NCBI RefSeq assembly: GCF_011766325.1
Contig: NZ_BLLG01000017.1
Location: forward strand, 1 to 64,000
DNA length: 64,000 nt
Direction of reading: 5' to 3'
DNA from: Streptomyces pacificus
GTDB taxonomy: Bacteria > Actinomycetota > Actinomycetes > Streptomycetales > Streptomycetaceae
Shown: piece by piece, positions 19,002 through 27,099 of the stretch
How positions within the stretch are numbered: the first letter of the stretch is position 1
How the letters are laid out: the number at the start of each line of letters is the position of its first letter
The notes under the pieces: model-generated
The model's database searches: none
The model's input: the letters and a program-made list of their open reading frames with translations, nothing else
What the model was told of the DNA's origin: nothing
Program-made: the position numbers and the translations under genes

Positions 19002-21173
19002 CTACGCCTGAACTGCCAGGACCAGTGGAAGGACTCCCTCGGCTCCCGCCCGCAGCAGCAGCCGTGAGGCGACGGCGAGGGTCCAGCCGCTGTCCGAAAG
19101 ATCGTCCACAAGCAGCACCGGGCCCCCCGCTTCCGTCAGCGCCCGCACGAGCTCCGGTGGAAGGACGAAGGCCTCATGCAGCCCGCGCACCCGCTGCGCG
19201 CTGTTCGTACGGGAGATGTGCCGGTCCTGCCAACCGTCCGCGTAGCCGATGGTGCCGAGGACGGGCATCCTTCCGACCTCCGCGATGCGGGCTCCGAGCG
19301 ATTCCACGAGTCGAGGTCTGGTGCGCGAGGCCATGGTCACGACCCCGACGGGGCGGGCCGGAGCCCCCGGGGCCCCGGAGGACCAACCACCGGGTCCCCT
19401 GGCCCAGTCGGCCAGCACACTCACGACGGCGTCGGCCACATCGGCGGGCACCGGGCCGTCCGGGGACTGCACGGCGAGCATCGGCCGAAGCCGGTTGCCC
19501 CAGCCGATGTCGGAGAGTCTGCCCAGCGCCCGGCCGGTGAGGGCCCGCTCGCCCGCGGGAATACGGCCCTTCAGGTCCACCCCGACCGCCGAAAGGCCCG
19601 TGGGCCACATCTTGCGGGCCTCCACCTCCACGCCGGGGCGGCCCAGTTCGCCTCGGGCGGCGTCCAGCGCGGCGGCCGACACGGAGGCGTCGAAGCGGGG
19701 CCCGGCGCAGTTGTCGCAGCGTCCGCACGGGGCCGCGTCCCCGTCGTCGAGCTGCCGGCGCAGAAACTCCATCCGGCAGCCCGCGGCCGAGGCGTAGTCG
19801 CGCATTGCCTGCTGCTCGTTCTCTCGTTGGCGCGCCACCCACGCATAGCGCTGGGAGTCGTACACCCACGGCCGGCCGGTCGTCGTCCAGCCGCCCCTGA
19901 CCCGGTGCACGGCTCCGTCCACGTCGAGGACCTTGAGCATGGCCTCCAGCCGTGTGCGTCGCAGCTCGACGAGCGGCTCCAGCGCCGGGAGCGACAGGGG
20001 CCGCTCCGCCTGTGCCAGGACATCGAGGGTACGTCGCACGAGGTCCTCGGACGGGAAGGCGACGGAGGCGAAGTACTGCCAGATCGCCTCGTCCTCCCTG
20101 CCGGGCAGGAGCAGCACCTCGGCGTGTTCCACCCCGCGCCCCGCCCGGCCCACCTGCTGGTAGTAGGCGATGGGAGAGGAGGGCGATCCGAGGTGGACGA
20201 CGAAGCCGAGGTCGGGCTTGTCGAAACCCATTCCGAGCGCGGAGGTGGCGACCAGGGCCTTCACCCGGTTCGTCAGCAGGTCGTCCTCCGCCTGCTGCCG
20301 CTCCGCGTTCTCGGTGCGGCCCGTGTACGAGGCCACCGTGTGTCCGCAGTGCCGCAGATATGCCGTCACCTCCTCCGCGGCGGCGACGGTCAGCGTGTAG
20401 ACGATCCCGGAGCCGGGCAGCTCGTCGAGGTGGTCGGCGAGCCAGGCCAGCCGATGGGCGGCGTCGGGGAGCCGGAGCACGCCGAGACTGAGGCTTTCCC
20501 GGTCGAGCGGCCCGCGCAGCACCAGCGCGTCGGTGCCCGCACCCGTGCCCAGTTGCTCGGCGACGTCGGCGGTCACCCGGGCGTTGGCCGTCGCCGTCGT
20601 GGCCAGCACCGGGACTCCGGGCGCCAGATCGGCGAGCATCGTGCGCAGCCGCCGGTAGTCGGGCCGGAAGTCATGGCCCCAGTCGGAGATGCAGTGCGCC
20701 TCGTCCACCACGAGCAGACCGGTCGCCGCCGCGAGCTTCGGCAGTACCCCGTCTCGGAAGTCGGGGTTGTTCAGCCGCTCGGGGCTCACCAGCAGCACGT
20801 CGACCTCGCCCGCCGCCACCTCGTCCTGGACCGACTCCCACTCCTCCGTGTTCGACGAGTTGATCGTCCGCGCCCGGATGCCCGCCCGCGCGGCGGCCTC
20901 CACCTGGTTCCGCATGAGTGCGAGCAGCGGCGAGACGATCACTGTCGGGCCGCTGCCCCGCTCACGGAGCAAGGAGGTGGCGACGAAGTACACGGCGGAC
21001 TTGCCCCAACCCGTCCGCTGCACGACCAGCGCCCGGCGCTTCTCCGCCACGAGTGCCTCGATGGCCCGCCACTGGTCCTCGCGGAGCCTCGCCGCCCCGG
21101 TGGTGTCCTCGACGAGACGTGCGAGTACTGCGTCGGCCGACGCCCTGAGCCGTGCGCGATCTGCGTTGGTCAT
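19002..21173 (-). CDS. recQ: RecQ-family DNA helicase with C-terminal phosphoribosyltransferase-like domain
   Basis: A 723-residue 3'-5' helicase. Motif I is TGWGKS (54-59), motif II DEAH (157-160), then ATTATA (motif III), and QQVGRAGR (motif VI). A Zn-binding subdomain is visible (CRMEFLRRQL followed by CGRCDNC), then a winged-helix segment. No HRDC domain follows. Instead the last 120 residues resemble a ComF-type phosphoribosyltransferase, with a PRPP-loop-like VLLVDDLSDSGWT around 685-697. The start at 21173 has GGGGG upstream. It is divergent from the DUF4192 gene with only 111 bp between, where two facing DnaA boxes lie. The fusion seems typical for actinobacterial RecQ, but the function of the transferase part is unknown. 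Confidence 0.93.
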   Translation of the reverse strand: MTNADRARLRASADAVLARLVEDTTGAARLREDQWRAIEALVAEKRRALVVQRTGWGKSAVYFVATSLLRERGSGPTVIVSPLLALMRNQVEAAARAGIRARTINSSNTEEWESVQDEVAAGEVDVLLVSPERLNNPDFRDGVLPKLAAATGLLVVDEAHCISDWGHDFRPDYRRLRTMLADLAPGVPVLATTATANARVTADVAEQLGTGAGTDALVLRGPLDRESLSLGVLRLPDAAHRLAWLADHLDELPGSGIVYTLTVAAAEEVTAYLRHCGHTVASYTGRTENAERQQAEDDLLTNRVKALVATSALGMGFDKPDLGFVVHLGSPSSPIAYYQQVGRAGRGVEHAEVLLLPGREDEAIWQYFASVAFPSEDLVRRTLDVLAQAERPLSLPALEPLVELRRTRLEAMLKVLDVDGAVHRVRGGWTTTGRPWVYDSQRYAWVARQRENEQQAMRDYASAAGCRMEFLRRQLDDGDAAPCGRCDNCAGPRFDASVSAAALDAARGELGRPGVEVEARKMWPTGLSAVGVDLKGRIPAGERALTGRALGRLSDIGWGNRLRPMLAVQSPDGPVPADVADAVVSVLADWARGPGGWSSGAPGAPARPVGVVTMASRTRPRLVESLGARIAEVGRMPVLGTIGYADGWQDRHISRTNSAQRVRGLHEAFVLPPELVRALTEAGGPVLLVDDLSDSGWTLAVASRLLLRAGAEGVLPLVLAVQA

Positions 21174-21224
21174 GCCCCCATGCAACCCGATGGCACGGGC
21201 AATGCGCGAACGGGCCGGACTTCC

Positions 21225-21244
21225 TGTGGAGAACGTTATCCACA
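21225..21244. promoter_or_regulatory. Facing DnaA boxes / 8-bp inverted repeat in the recQ-DUF4192 divergent promoter
   Basis: TTATCCACA at 21236-21244 is a perfect consensus DnaA box. TGTGGAGAA at 21225-21233 is the reverse of TTCTCCACA, one base from consensus. Together they form an inverted repeat with 8-bp arms (CCTGTGGA / TCCACAGG, 21223-21246). Confidence 0.6.
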
Positions 21245-21284
21245 GGGGTCGCGGTCCGTTGGCGGTCCGCGGGAACGTCGTGCC

Positions 21285-23024
21285 ATGAACAGGCACCACG
21301 AATCCCACGGGCCGCCCGCCGACGATCAGCAGCAGGTCATCCTGCGCGGGCCCGCCGAACTCGCCGACGCCCTGCCGTACATGCTGGGCTTCCACCCGAC
21401 CGACTCGATCGTGCTCGTCGCGCTCCACGGCAGGCGGGGCCGCTTCGGAGGGCGGCTCCGGGTGGGCATCCCGGAATCACCCCGAGAGTGGCTGCCCGTC
21501 GCCCGGCACCTCGCCGAGTGCCTCGTCGAGGGCAGCGAGAGCCGGGGCGCCCGGCCCGACGGCATCGTCGTCTTCCTGTGCCGGGACCCCGCGGAAGGGG
21601 AGTCCGGCCGGGCCGTGATAGAGCGGCTGCGCCCGCTCGCGCAGTGGCTCCGGACCTCCTGCGGCGCACTCGACGTGCCGGTCCCGGAGGCCCTGTGCGT
21701 TTCGGGCGGCCGCTTCTGGAGCTACTGCTGCCCGGATGCGCGCTGCTGTCCGGTGGAGGGGACGGCGACGGCGGTCCCGGGCACCTCGGTGATGGCCGCG
21801 GCCGCGGCCTATGCGGGCATCCAGGTGCGGGGCTCACTGCGGGAGATGGAGGCCCGTCTGGAGCCGCTCGGAACCCCGGCCATGGCCGGTCAGGAGCGGG
21901 CCCTGGACTCCGCCGGCGCTGCTCTGCTGCCGAGGATCCTGGACGGAGGGAGCAGGGAGCGGGTCGGGTCCGAGACGTTGGGCCTCGCCCGCCGGTTGAT
22001 GAAGCGCCTGGGGGAGAGCGCGACGCCGGACACGGACCGTTCCCCGGCTGACGCGCAGGATGACGAGCTGATCTCCCATGCCGAGGCCGCCGCGGTGATC
22101 CTCGGTCTCCAGGACCGCGACACCCGTGACCGGGCCGCCGGTTGGATGGAGGGCCCGGAGGGCCATCGCGCGCTCAGGCTGTGGCGCGCGCTCGCCCGTC
22201 GCTGCGTCGGCCCCTATGTGGAGCACGCAGCCGCTCCGCTCTCGCTGGCCGGCTGGGTGTCCTGGTCCACGGGCGACGAGCCGGGTGCGAGAGTGGCTCT
22301 CAGCCTCGCTCTGCGCGTAGATCCGGAGTACGTCTTCGCACGGCTGCTGCACCAGGCGTGCAACGACGGGCTGGATCCCGAGGACCTGCGCCGCTGCCTG
22401 CGCACCCGGCCGGCGGCGCAGGAGCCGCGGCGGGCAGGGGCGTCCGCGCCCGTCCCGGCGGACGAGGTCACCCCGACCGGTGCCGCCCGGCCGGGGTCGG
22501 GGCCTGCGGTCGCGGAGCTCACGGATGGTTCGGCGGGGTCGGGGTCGGGGCCGGGCTCCGCGGTCGCTGAGCCCAGGGCCGGGTGCGCGGGAAGCGCGCC
22601 TGGTCCTGCTGGCCCCCTCCCGGAGCCGCCCCTTGCCGAGCAGGCCGCTGAAGGCGCTTCCCCGGCCGCGGTGGCACCGGGGCGCACCCCAGCCGAGCGT
22701 CCCGGATCGGGCCATGACCCGTCCGCCTCCCCCGCGGATATGCCGGACGCGGAGGGCGACGGTATGCGGACCTCCGGCCCGGCCCGATCTTCGTGTCACC
22801 GCACCGAGGAGCCGCGGCGATCCGGGGCGCACCCGGGGTACCGGGTGCGCCCGGCGGTTCGGAAGCAGACGGCAGCGGGCTCCGCAGCTTCGGGAGCAGT
22901 CACCGCATCGAGGCGGCCTTCTGCTTCGCCTGCCGACGGTGGCGGGGCGGCATGCGGCGGCCCGTGCCCGGCAGGCCGCTCCGGTGAGCGTGGCACGGGA
23001 AGGGGCGCAGGGGACGGAGTCTGA
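21285..23024 (+). CDS. DUF4192 domain protein with long disordered tail
   Basis: A 579-residue protein. Residues 15-385 are the DUF4192 domain common in actinobacteria: ILRGPAELADALPYMLGFHPTDSIVLVAL, PLAQWLRTSCGALDVPVPEALCVSGGRFWSYCC, GWVSWSTGDEPGARVALSLAL. From about residue 385 the protein is Pro/Ala/Gly/Ser-rich to the end (about 190 residues), with no predicted structure. Other DUF4192 proteins end shortly after the domain, so this tail is long; the real stop could differ if there is a frameshift. The ATG at 21285 is the first in the frame after the divergent promoter. Function unknown. Pairing with recQ across shared DnaA boxes hints at a replication or repair link. Confidence 0.82.
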   Translation: MNRHHESHGPPADDQQQVILRGPAELADALPYMLGFHPTDSIVLVALHGRRGRFGGRLRVGIPESPREWLPVARHLAECLVEGSESRGARPDGIVVFLCRDPAEGESGRAVIERLRPLAQWLRTSCGALDVPVPEALCVSGGRFWSYCCPDARCCPVEGTATAVPGTSVMAAAAAYAGIQVRGSLREMEARLEPLGTPAMAGQERALDSAGAALLPRILDGGSRERVGSETLGLARRLMKRLGESATPDTDRSPADAQDDELISHAEAAAVILGLQDRDTRDRAAGWMEGPEGHRALRLWRALARRCVGPYVEHAAAPLSLAGWVSWSTGDEPGARVALSLALRVDPEYVFARLLHQACNDGLDPEDLRRCLRTRPAAQEPRRAGASAPVPADEVTPTGAARPGSGPAVAELTDGSAGSGSGPGSAVAEPRAGCAGSAPGPAGPLPEPPLAEQAAEGASPAAVAPGRTPAERPGSGHDPSASPADMPDAEGDGMRTSGPARSSCHRTEEPRRSGAHPGYRVRPAVRKQTAAGSAASGAVTASRRPSASPADGGGAACGGPCPAGRSGERGTGRGAGDGV

Positions 23025-23732
23025 TCGGCCCCGGGCTCGCGCTGGTGCCTCCGTCCGGCTGGGCGGCGATGCCGGACCGGGCGACAGGAGCCGCCCGGTG
23101 CCGGTCGGGCACCGGGAGCCGTCCAAGCACCCTCCGCCTGCCCGTGCCCGCATATCCCCTGGTCGGGCCCGCCGGGCTCGCGAGGTCGCCGCCGACTCGC
23201 GCATCCGACGCCGTCGCGTGCCACTGCCCCGATCCGTGCTCCGCCTCCCCCCGGTCCGGTCCCCGCCCCGGTGGGCGGGGTGCCCCGGCTTGAGCTCCGT
23301 GCCGGCGTGCCCCGGGCCTGAAGCCCCCACGGACGGCGGTCTGTACGCGGTGTCCGGCCCTGCCGGGGAGCGACGGGCGGGCGCGGCCTGCGGGGCGCGG
23401 CGACGGCGGCTCCCTCCGCAGGGCGGGGCCCCGGTGTCCGGTGCCTGCGAGGGCGCGGCGGATGGGCGTCCTCGCCACCGGACGTACCCGGATGCCTCCG
23501 GCAACGCGGCACCGGAGCACCCCCCGAGCCCGAAGGGAACCGGGGAAGTGCGTGCCGGGAACCGCGGGCCGGGAGGAACTTTCGCAGCACGCCCGAATCA
23601 GTGGCCCGCCGCGACCGCGCTCCCGGGGGAAGCGGGCGGGGGCGGCCGCCGGGGCGTCGGGCCGGGGCCCGGCGGGGGAGTGCGCAGTCGACTCGATGAG
23701 CACGGGAAGTCGCCGTTCCCGCACGGAAGGGA
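23025..23732. other. Gene-free interval
   Basis: About 700 bp, the longest stretch without a gene in the window. Open frames exist on both strands, but their composition is arginine/proline-rich and none has a ribosome site. I see no repeats or strong hairpins. Confidence 0.55.
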
Positions 23733-23739
23733 GTGTTTA

Positions 23740-23754
23740 TCGTCAGGGAGACGA
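23740..23754 (+). promoter_or_regulatory. Inverted repeat in the promoter spacer of the Nudix gene
   Basis: TCGTC-AGGGA-GACGA lies directly upstream of the -10 hexamer, where a repressor would block RNA polymerase. Confidence 0.45.
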
Positions 23755-23755
23755 C

Positions 23756-23761
23756 TATGAT
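23756..23761 (+). promoter_or_regulatory. -10 hexamer, leaderless promoter of the Nudix gene
   Basis: TATGAT ends 6 nt before the ATG at 23768. A weak -35 (GTGTTT, 23733-23738) is 17 nt upstream. Confidence 0.6.
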
Positions 23762-23767
23762 CGCGGC

Positions 23768-24526
23768 ATGCCCTACGACCCGTCGGCCTTCCCGCCCTTC
23801 GCCGTCACCGTCGACCTGGTCGTTCTCACCGTGCGGCGCGACGCGCTGTGCGCTCTGGTCGTGCGACGCGGTGAGCAGCCGTTCCAGGGGCGGTGGGCAC
23901 TGCCCGGAGGATTCGTCAGGGCCGAGGAGGACCTCACGGCTGCGGCGGCGCGTGAACTCGCCGAGGAGACGGGGCTCTGCGTGCACGACCCGCGTTCCCC
24001 CGCGCCCGGTAGCGGCGCCCACCTCGAGCAGCTCGCGACCTACGGTGACCCGAAGAGGGACCCGCGGATGCGCGTGGTCAGTGTGGCGCATCTGGCACTC
24101 GCCCCGGACCTCCCGCCACCGCGTGCCGGGGGTGATGCGAACCAGGCGCGCTGGTCGCCCGTCGGGTCGCTGCTGAGCCAGCAGGGGGGTGCGCGTCACG
24201 AGGACCAGTACGGACAGCTCGCCTTCGACCACACCAGGATCCTGGCGGACGGCGTGGAGCGGGCCCGCTCCAAGATTGAGTACTCGTCGCTGGCCACGGC
24301 CTTCTGCCCGCCGGAGTTCACCGTGGGCGAGCTGCGACGGGTGTACGAGGCGGTGTGGGGAGTCGCCCTGGACCCGCGCAACTTCCATCGCAAGGTGACC
24401 GGGACCCCCGGTTTCCTGGTGCCCACGGGCGGTACCACGACCCGCCAGGGAGGGCGCCCGGCCCAGCTCTTCAGGGCGGGCGGTGCGACCCTGCTCAATC
24501 CGCCGATGCTGCGCCCCGAGGTCTGA
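23768..24526 (+). CDS. Nudix protein with C-terminal winged helix (NrtR-like)
   Basis: A 252-residue protein. The Nudix domain (about 10-145) holds a complete Nudix box at 48-70: GGFVRAEED, then RELAEETGL, with both catalytic Glu residues, so hydrolase activity is possible. The C-terminal third (about 175-240: IEYSSLATAFCPPEFTVGELRRVYEAVWG, DPRNFHRKVTG) is the winged-helix domain of NrtR-type regulators, which bind ADP-ribose and control NAD metabolism. The gene has a leaderless promoter with an inverted repeat in its spacer, consistent with self-repression. NAD genes are not next to it. An active Nudix enzyme fused to a non-binding wing is the alternative. Confidence 0.85.
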   Translation: MPYDPSAFPPFAVTVDLVVLTVRRDALCALVVRRGEQPFQGRWALPGGFVRAEEDLTAAAARELAEETGLCVHDPRSPAPGSGAHLEQLATYGDPKRDPRMRVVSVAHLALAPDLPPPRAGGDANQARWSPVGSLLSQQGGARHEDQYGQLAFDHTRILADGVERARSKIEYSSLATAFCPPEFTVGELRRVYEAVWGVALDPRNFHRKVTGTPGFLVPTGGTTTRQGGRPAQLFRAGGATLLNPPMLRPEV

Positions 24527-24686
24527 GGCCCGCGGCCGTGGAGTTGCGGAAGCCGCGGCGGCATCTGACACCCGGCATTCCGGGGCTGCAAAGAATGTCT
24601 GAAATGTCGCGTTATCGTGCTGCGGTATCCACACCTGCCGCATACCCGCACTGCCGCCGAGCGGTCTCACCTCCGCAAGGGAAGCG

Positions 24687-26939
24687 ATGCTCCAGGCCAT
24701 CGGACTCACCAGCACCTCCCGCCACCACCGCGCGCGTGCCGTCGACGATCTGACCTTCGAGGCCAGGCCCGGCGACGTCACCGCCCTGCTCGGGGCCAGG
24801 GGTTCGGGCAAGAGCACGGCCCTGCGCCTGATGCTCGGGCTCGAGGCCGGCCGGGGCGTCGCGTACTTCCGCGGACGCCCCCTGCACGCCATGGCGACCC
24901 CGGCCCGGGAGGTCGGAGTGCTGCTGGCCGATGTCCCCGGGCATCCCGCCCGCACCGCACGGGGGCAGCTCCGCATGCTCTGCGCGGCCGCCGGAGTGCC
25001 GGTGTCGCGCGCGGACGACATGCTCGACCTCGTGGGCATCGCCGCACTGCGGGACGCCCGACTCGGCTCCCTCTCGCTCGGAATGGGCCGCCGGCTGGGA
25101 CTGGCTTCCGCGCTGCTGGGCGATCCGCACACCCTGCTTCTCGACGCCCCGTCCCGGGGACTCTCGCCGCGCGAACACAGCTGGCTGTTCGGCCTGCTGC
25201 GCGCTCATGCCGCGCACGGCGGGACCGTCCTCTACACGACCGCGGACCCCAAGGAGGCCGCCGGGGCCGCAGATCGCGTGGTCACGATCGACCACGGCCG
25301 GCTCGTCGCCGACCAGGATGCCGCCGACTTCGCCCGTACCCGGCTCCGGCCGCGGGTCGCGGTCCGCACACCGCACACCGGAAGGCTCGCCGCGGCACTG
25401 AGCCGCGAGTCGCGGGCCGGACACCGCTCCGTCGAGGTCGTCATCGAGGGCGCGAACCGGCTCTCCGTGTACGGCAGCAGCTGCGCGGAGATCGGGGACG
25501 CCGCCTTTCGGTACGGCGTTCCCGTCCACCGGCTCGCAGAGGAGACCGGTGACGCCGGCCCTCGTCCGCTGTCCGCAGCCGTGCGCACGGGCGAGCCGGC
25601 GGAGGGCACCGCCCGCGCGGAGCCGGCCGGCCCCGGCCCCGTACCGGCGCGGTGCGGTCGTGCCGGTCCTCGGCTCACCGCCGGGGATGCCGCCCGGCCG
25701 GTATCCCCGGACGACGGCCTCCCGTACGCGCCCGAGCCCGGTGCGGATCCCCACCCCGCGGTGCCGCAGGATCCCGGCTGCCACCGCGCCGCTCCTCACG
25801 GGGCGGCCTCCCGTTCACCCGCGGTGCGCCGCCCGGACGCCGGTCCGGATCCGGCTGCCTCGCCGCCCTGCCCCGGAGTCCGCGATGCGGGCCACGAGCC
25901 CGCTGCCCGCAGCCGTATCCACGGCCACGCCTTTGCCCACATGCCCGTGGCGGGGGCCGGGGCCTTGGGCCCCGCAGCTCCCCCGCCCGGGGCCCGAGGC
26001 TCCACGGAGCCCGGCCCGGACGCCTCTGTGGAGCCTCGGGCGGGCGGCGCGCCGCGCACCGGTCCCCTCCGCAGCGGCCGGGGAGCTGTGCGCTTCGCTC
26101 GGCCTGCCGCGGAAGGGCAGCCCTCCGCCCGCCCCCGCAGGGGGGCGTCCCGCGCCGGGCGGCTGCCGTCGCAGCCGCTCCAGCCGCTGCGGTACGAACT
26201 GCGCCGCTTCCTCGGTGTCCGGACGACCCTTCTGGTCGTCGCGGCCGTGCTCGTCTCCTCGGCCGCACTCTCCGCCCTGCTCGGCCACGTCGGCCGCACC
26301 CCGCTGCCGGGCCTCCTCGGGGCCTGGCCCGACGGGTGGCCCCTGCCTCCGGCCGCCGTGGGGGCCGGCGTGCTCGGAGCCCTCTCGTTCGGGGAGGAGT
26401 TCCGCTATCCCGCTCTGGCGGCCGCCCGCGGAACCGTTCCCCGGCGGCTCGGGCTGCTCCTCGCCAAGCTTGCGGTGACGGCCGTGGCGGCCCTCGCGAT
26501 CGGCGGCGCCGTCGTCGTGCTCGACGCCCAGGCGCTGTGGCTCCTGTACGGGTTGGACCCGCTGCCCGTTCCTGGGAACTGGGCTGCTCTGTGCCTGAGT
26601 TGGTCCGGGCTCCTGGTCGGCAGCGCGTGGTCGGGCCTGCTCGCCGCTGGCACCTTCCGCGGCACGGCCGCGGGTGTGGCGGCGGTGGCGGTGGTACCCG
26701 TGGTCGTGGTCCCCCTCGTGCGAAAGGCGTTGGACGGCCCGTCCGGCGGCTCGCTCGCGGGATTCGCGGGGCGTCTGCAGGAGCTGACCTGGCCGGGCTG
26801 GCCGCATGAGGTGGACCGCTGGTTGCTCGCCGGGCTGCGGGTGTTCGTGCAACCTGTGGGTGCAGCACTGATGTTGTCGCTTGTTGTCCTGCTGTGCTCG
26901 TATCTGCTCATCGGACTTCGCGGCAGGGCTCGTTGGTGA
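24687..26939 (+). CDS. Fused ABC transporter protein with degenerate ATPase and C-terminal membrane domain
   Basis: A 750-residue protein. The ATG at 24687 has AAGGGAAG upstream. The ATPase domain (about 1-225) has Walker A GARGSGKST (36-44), a degenerate signature LSLGM (129-133, normally LSGGQ), and Walker B LLLDA with Ala154 in place of the catalytic glutamate. A 250-residue Pro/Ala/Gly-rich linker (about 265-515) follows. Then come five or six hydrophobic segments (TTLLVVAAVLVSSAALSALLG; LAKLAVTAVAALAIGGAVVVL; AAVAVVPVVVVPLV; ALMLSLVVLLCSYLLIGL). It therefore joins both halves of an ABC-2-type transporter on one chain. Loss of the catalytic Glu argues for weak or no ATP hydrolysis. It lies just before whiH; a developmental role is possible but unproven. 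Confidence 0.8.
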   Translation: MLQAIGLTSTSRHHRARAVDDLTFEARPGDVTALLGARGSGKSTALRLMLGLEAGRGVAYFRGRPLHAMATPAREVGVLLADVPGHPARTARGQLRMLCAAAGVPVSRADDMLDLVGIAALRDARLGSLSLGMGRRLGLASALLGDPHTLLLDAPSRGLSPREHSWLFGLLRAHAAHGGTVLYTTADPKEAAGAADRVVTIDHGRLVADQDAADFARTRLRPRVAVRTPHTGRLAAALSRESRAGHRSVEVVIEGANRLSVYGSSCAEIGDAAFRYGVPVHRLAEETGDAGPRPLSAAVRTGEPAEGTARAEPAGPGPVPARCGRAGPRLTAGDAARPVSPDDGLPYAPEPGADPHPAVPQDPGCHRAAPHGAASRSPAVRRPDAGPDPAASPPCPGVRDAGHEPAARSRIHGHAFAHMPVAGAGALGPAAPPPGARGSTEPGPDASVEPRAGGAPRTGPLRSGRGAVRFARPAAEGQPSARPRRGASRAGRLPSQPLQPLRYELRRFLGVRTTLLVVAAVLVSSAALSALLGHVGRTPLPGLLGAWPDGWPLPPAAVGAGVLGALSFGEEFRYPALAAARGTVPRRLGLLLAKLAVTAVAALAIGGAVVVLDAQALWLLYGLDPLPVPGNWAALCLSWSGLLVGSAWSGLLAAGTFRGTAAGVAAVAVVPVVVVPLVRKALDGPSGGSLAGFAGRLQELTWPGWPHEVDRWLLAGLRVFVQPVGAALMLSLVVLLCSYLLIGLRGRARW

Positions 26940-26998
26940 CCGAGCGCGATCGTGGTGTGAGGGGCTGCCCGTAACTCCCCGAAGAATGACCGTTTCTT

Positions 26999-27006
26999 CC
27001 CGATAA
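26999..27006 (+). promoter_or_regulatory. Possible WhiG (flagellar-type sigma) -10 element for whiH
   Basis: CCCGATAA matches 7 of 8 bases of the WhiG/sigma-D -10 consensus GCCGATAA. whiH is a known WhiG target. The expected TAAA is not present at the right spacing (nearest is GAAG, 14 nt upstream). Confidence 0.35.
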
Positions 27007-27099
27007 GGCGTCAATTGCGAGGTGGGCGCCGATCACCCTTTCGTGTGCTTTTCACCAAAGACCTCAAGGGTGGCTGAGGGCACGCCGACATAAAGATGC

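Noticed and set aside
20689..21288. 199-codon plus-strand open frame inside recQ
   Set aside because: Antisense shadow of the recQ coding strand; composition follows the third-codon bias of recQ.
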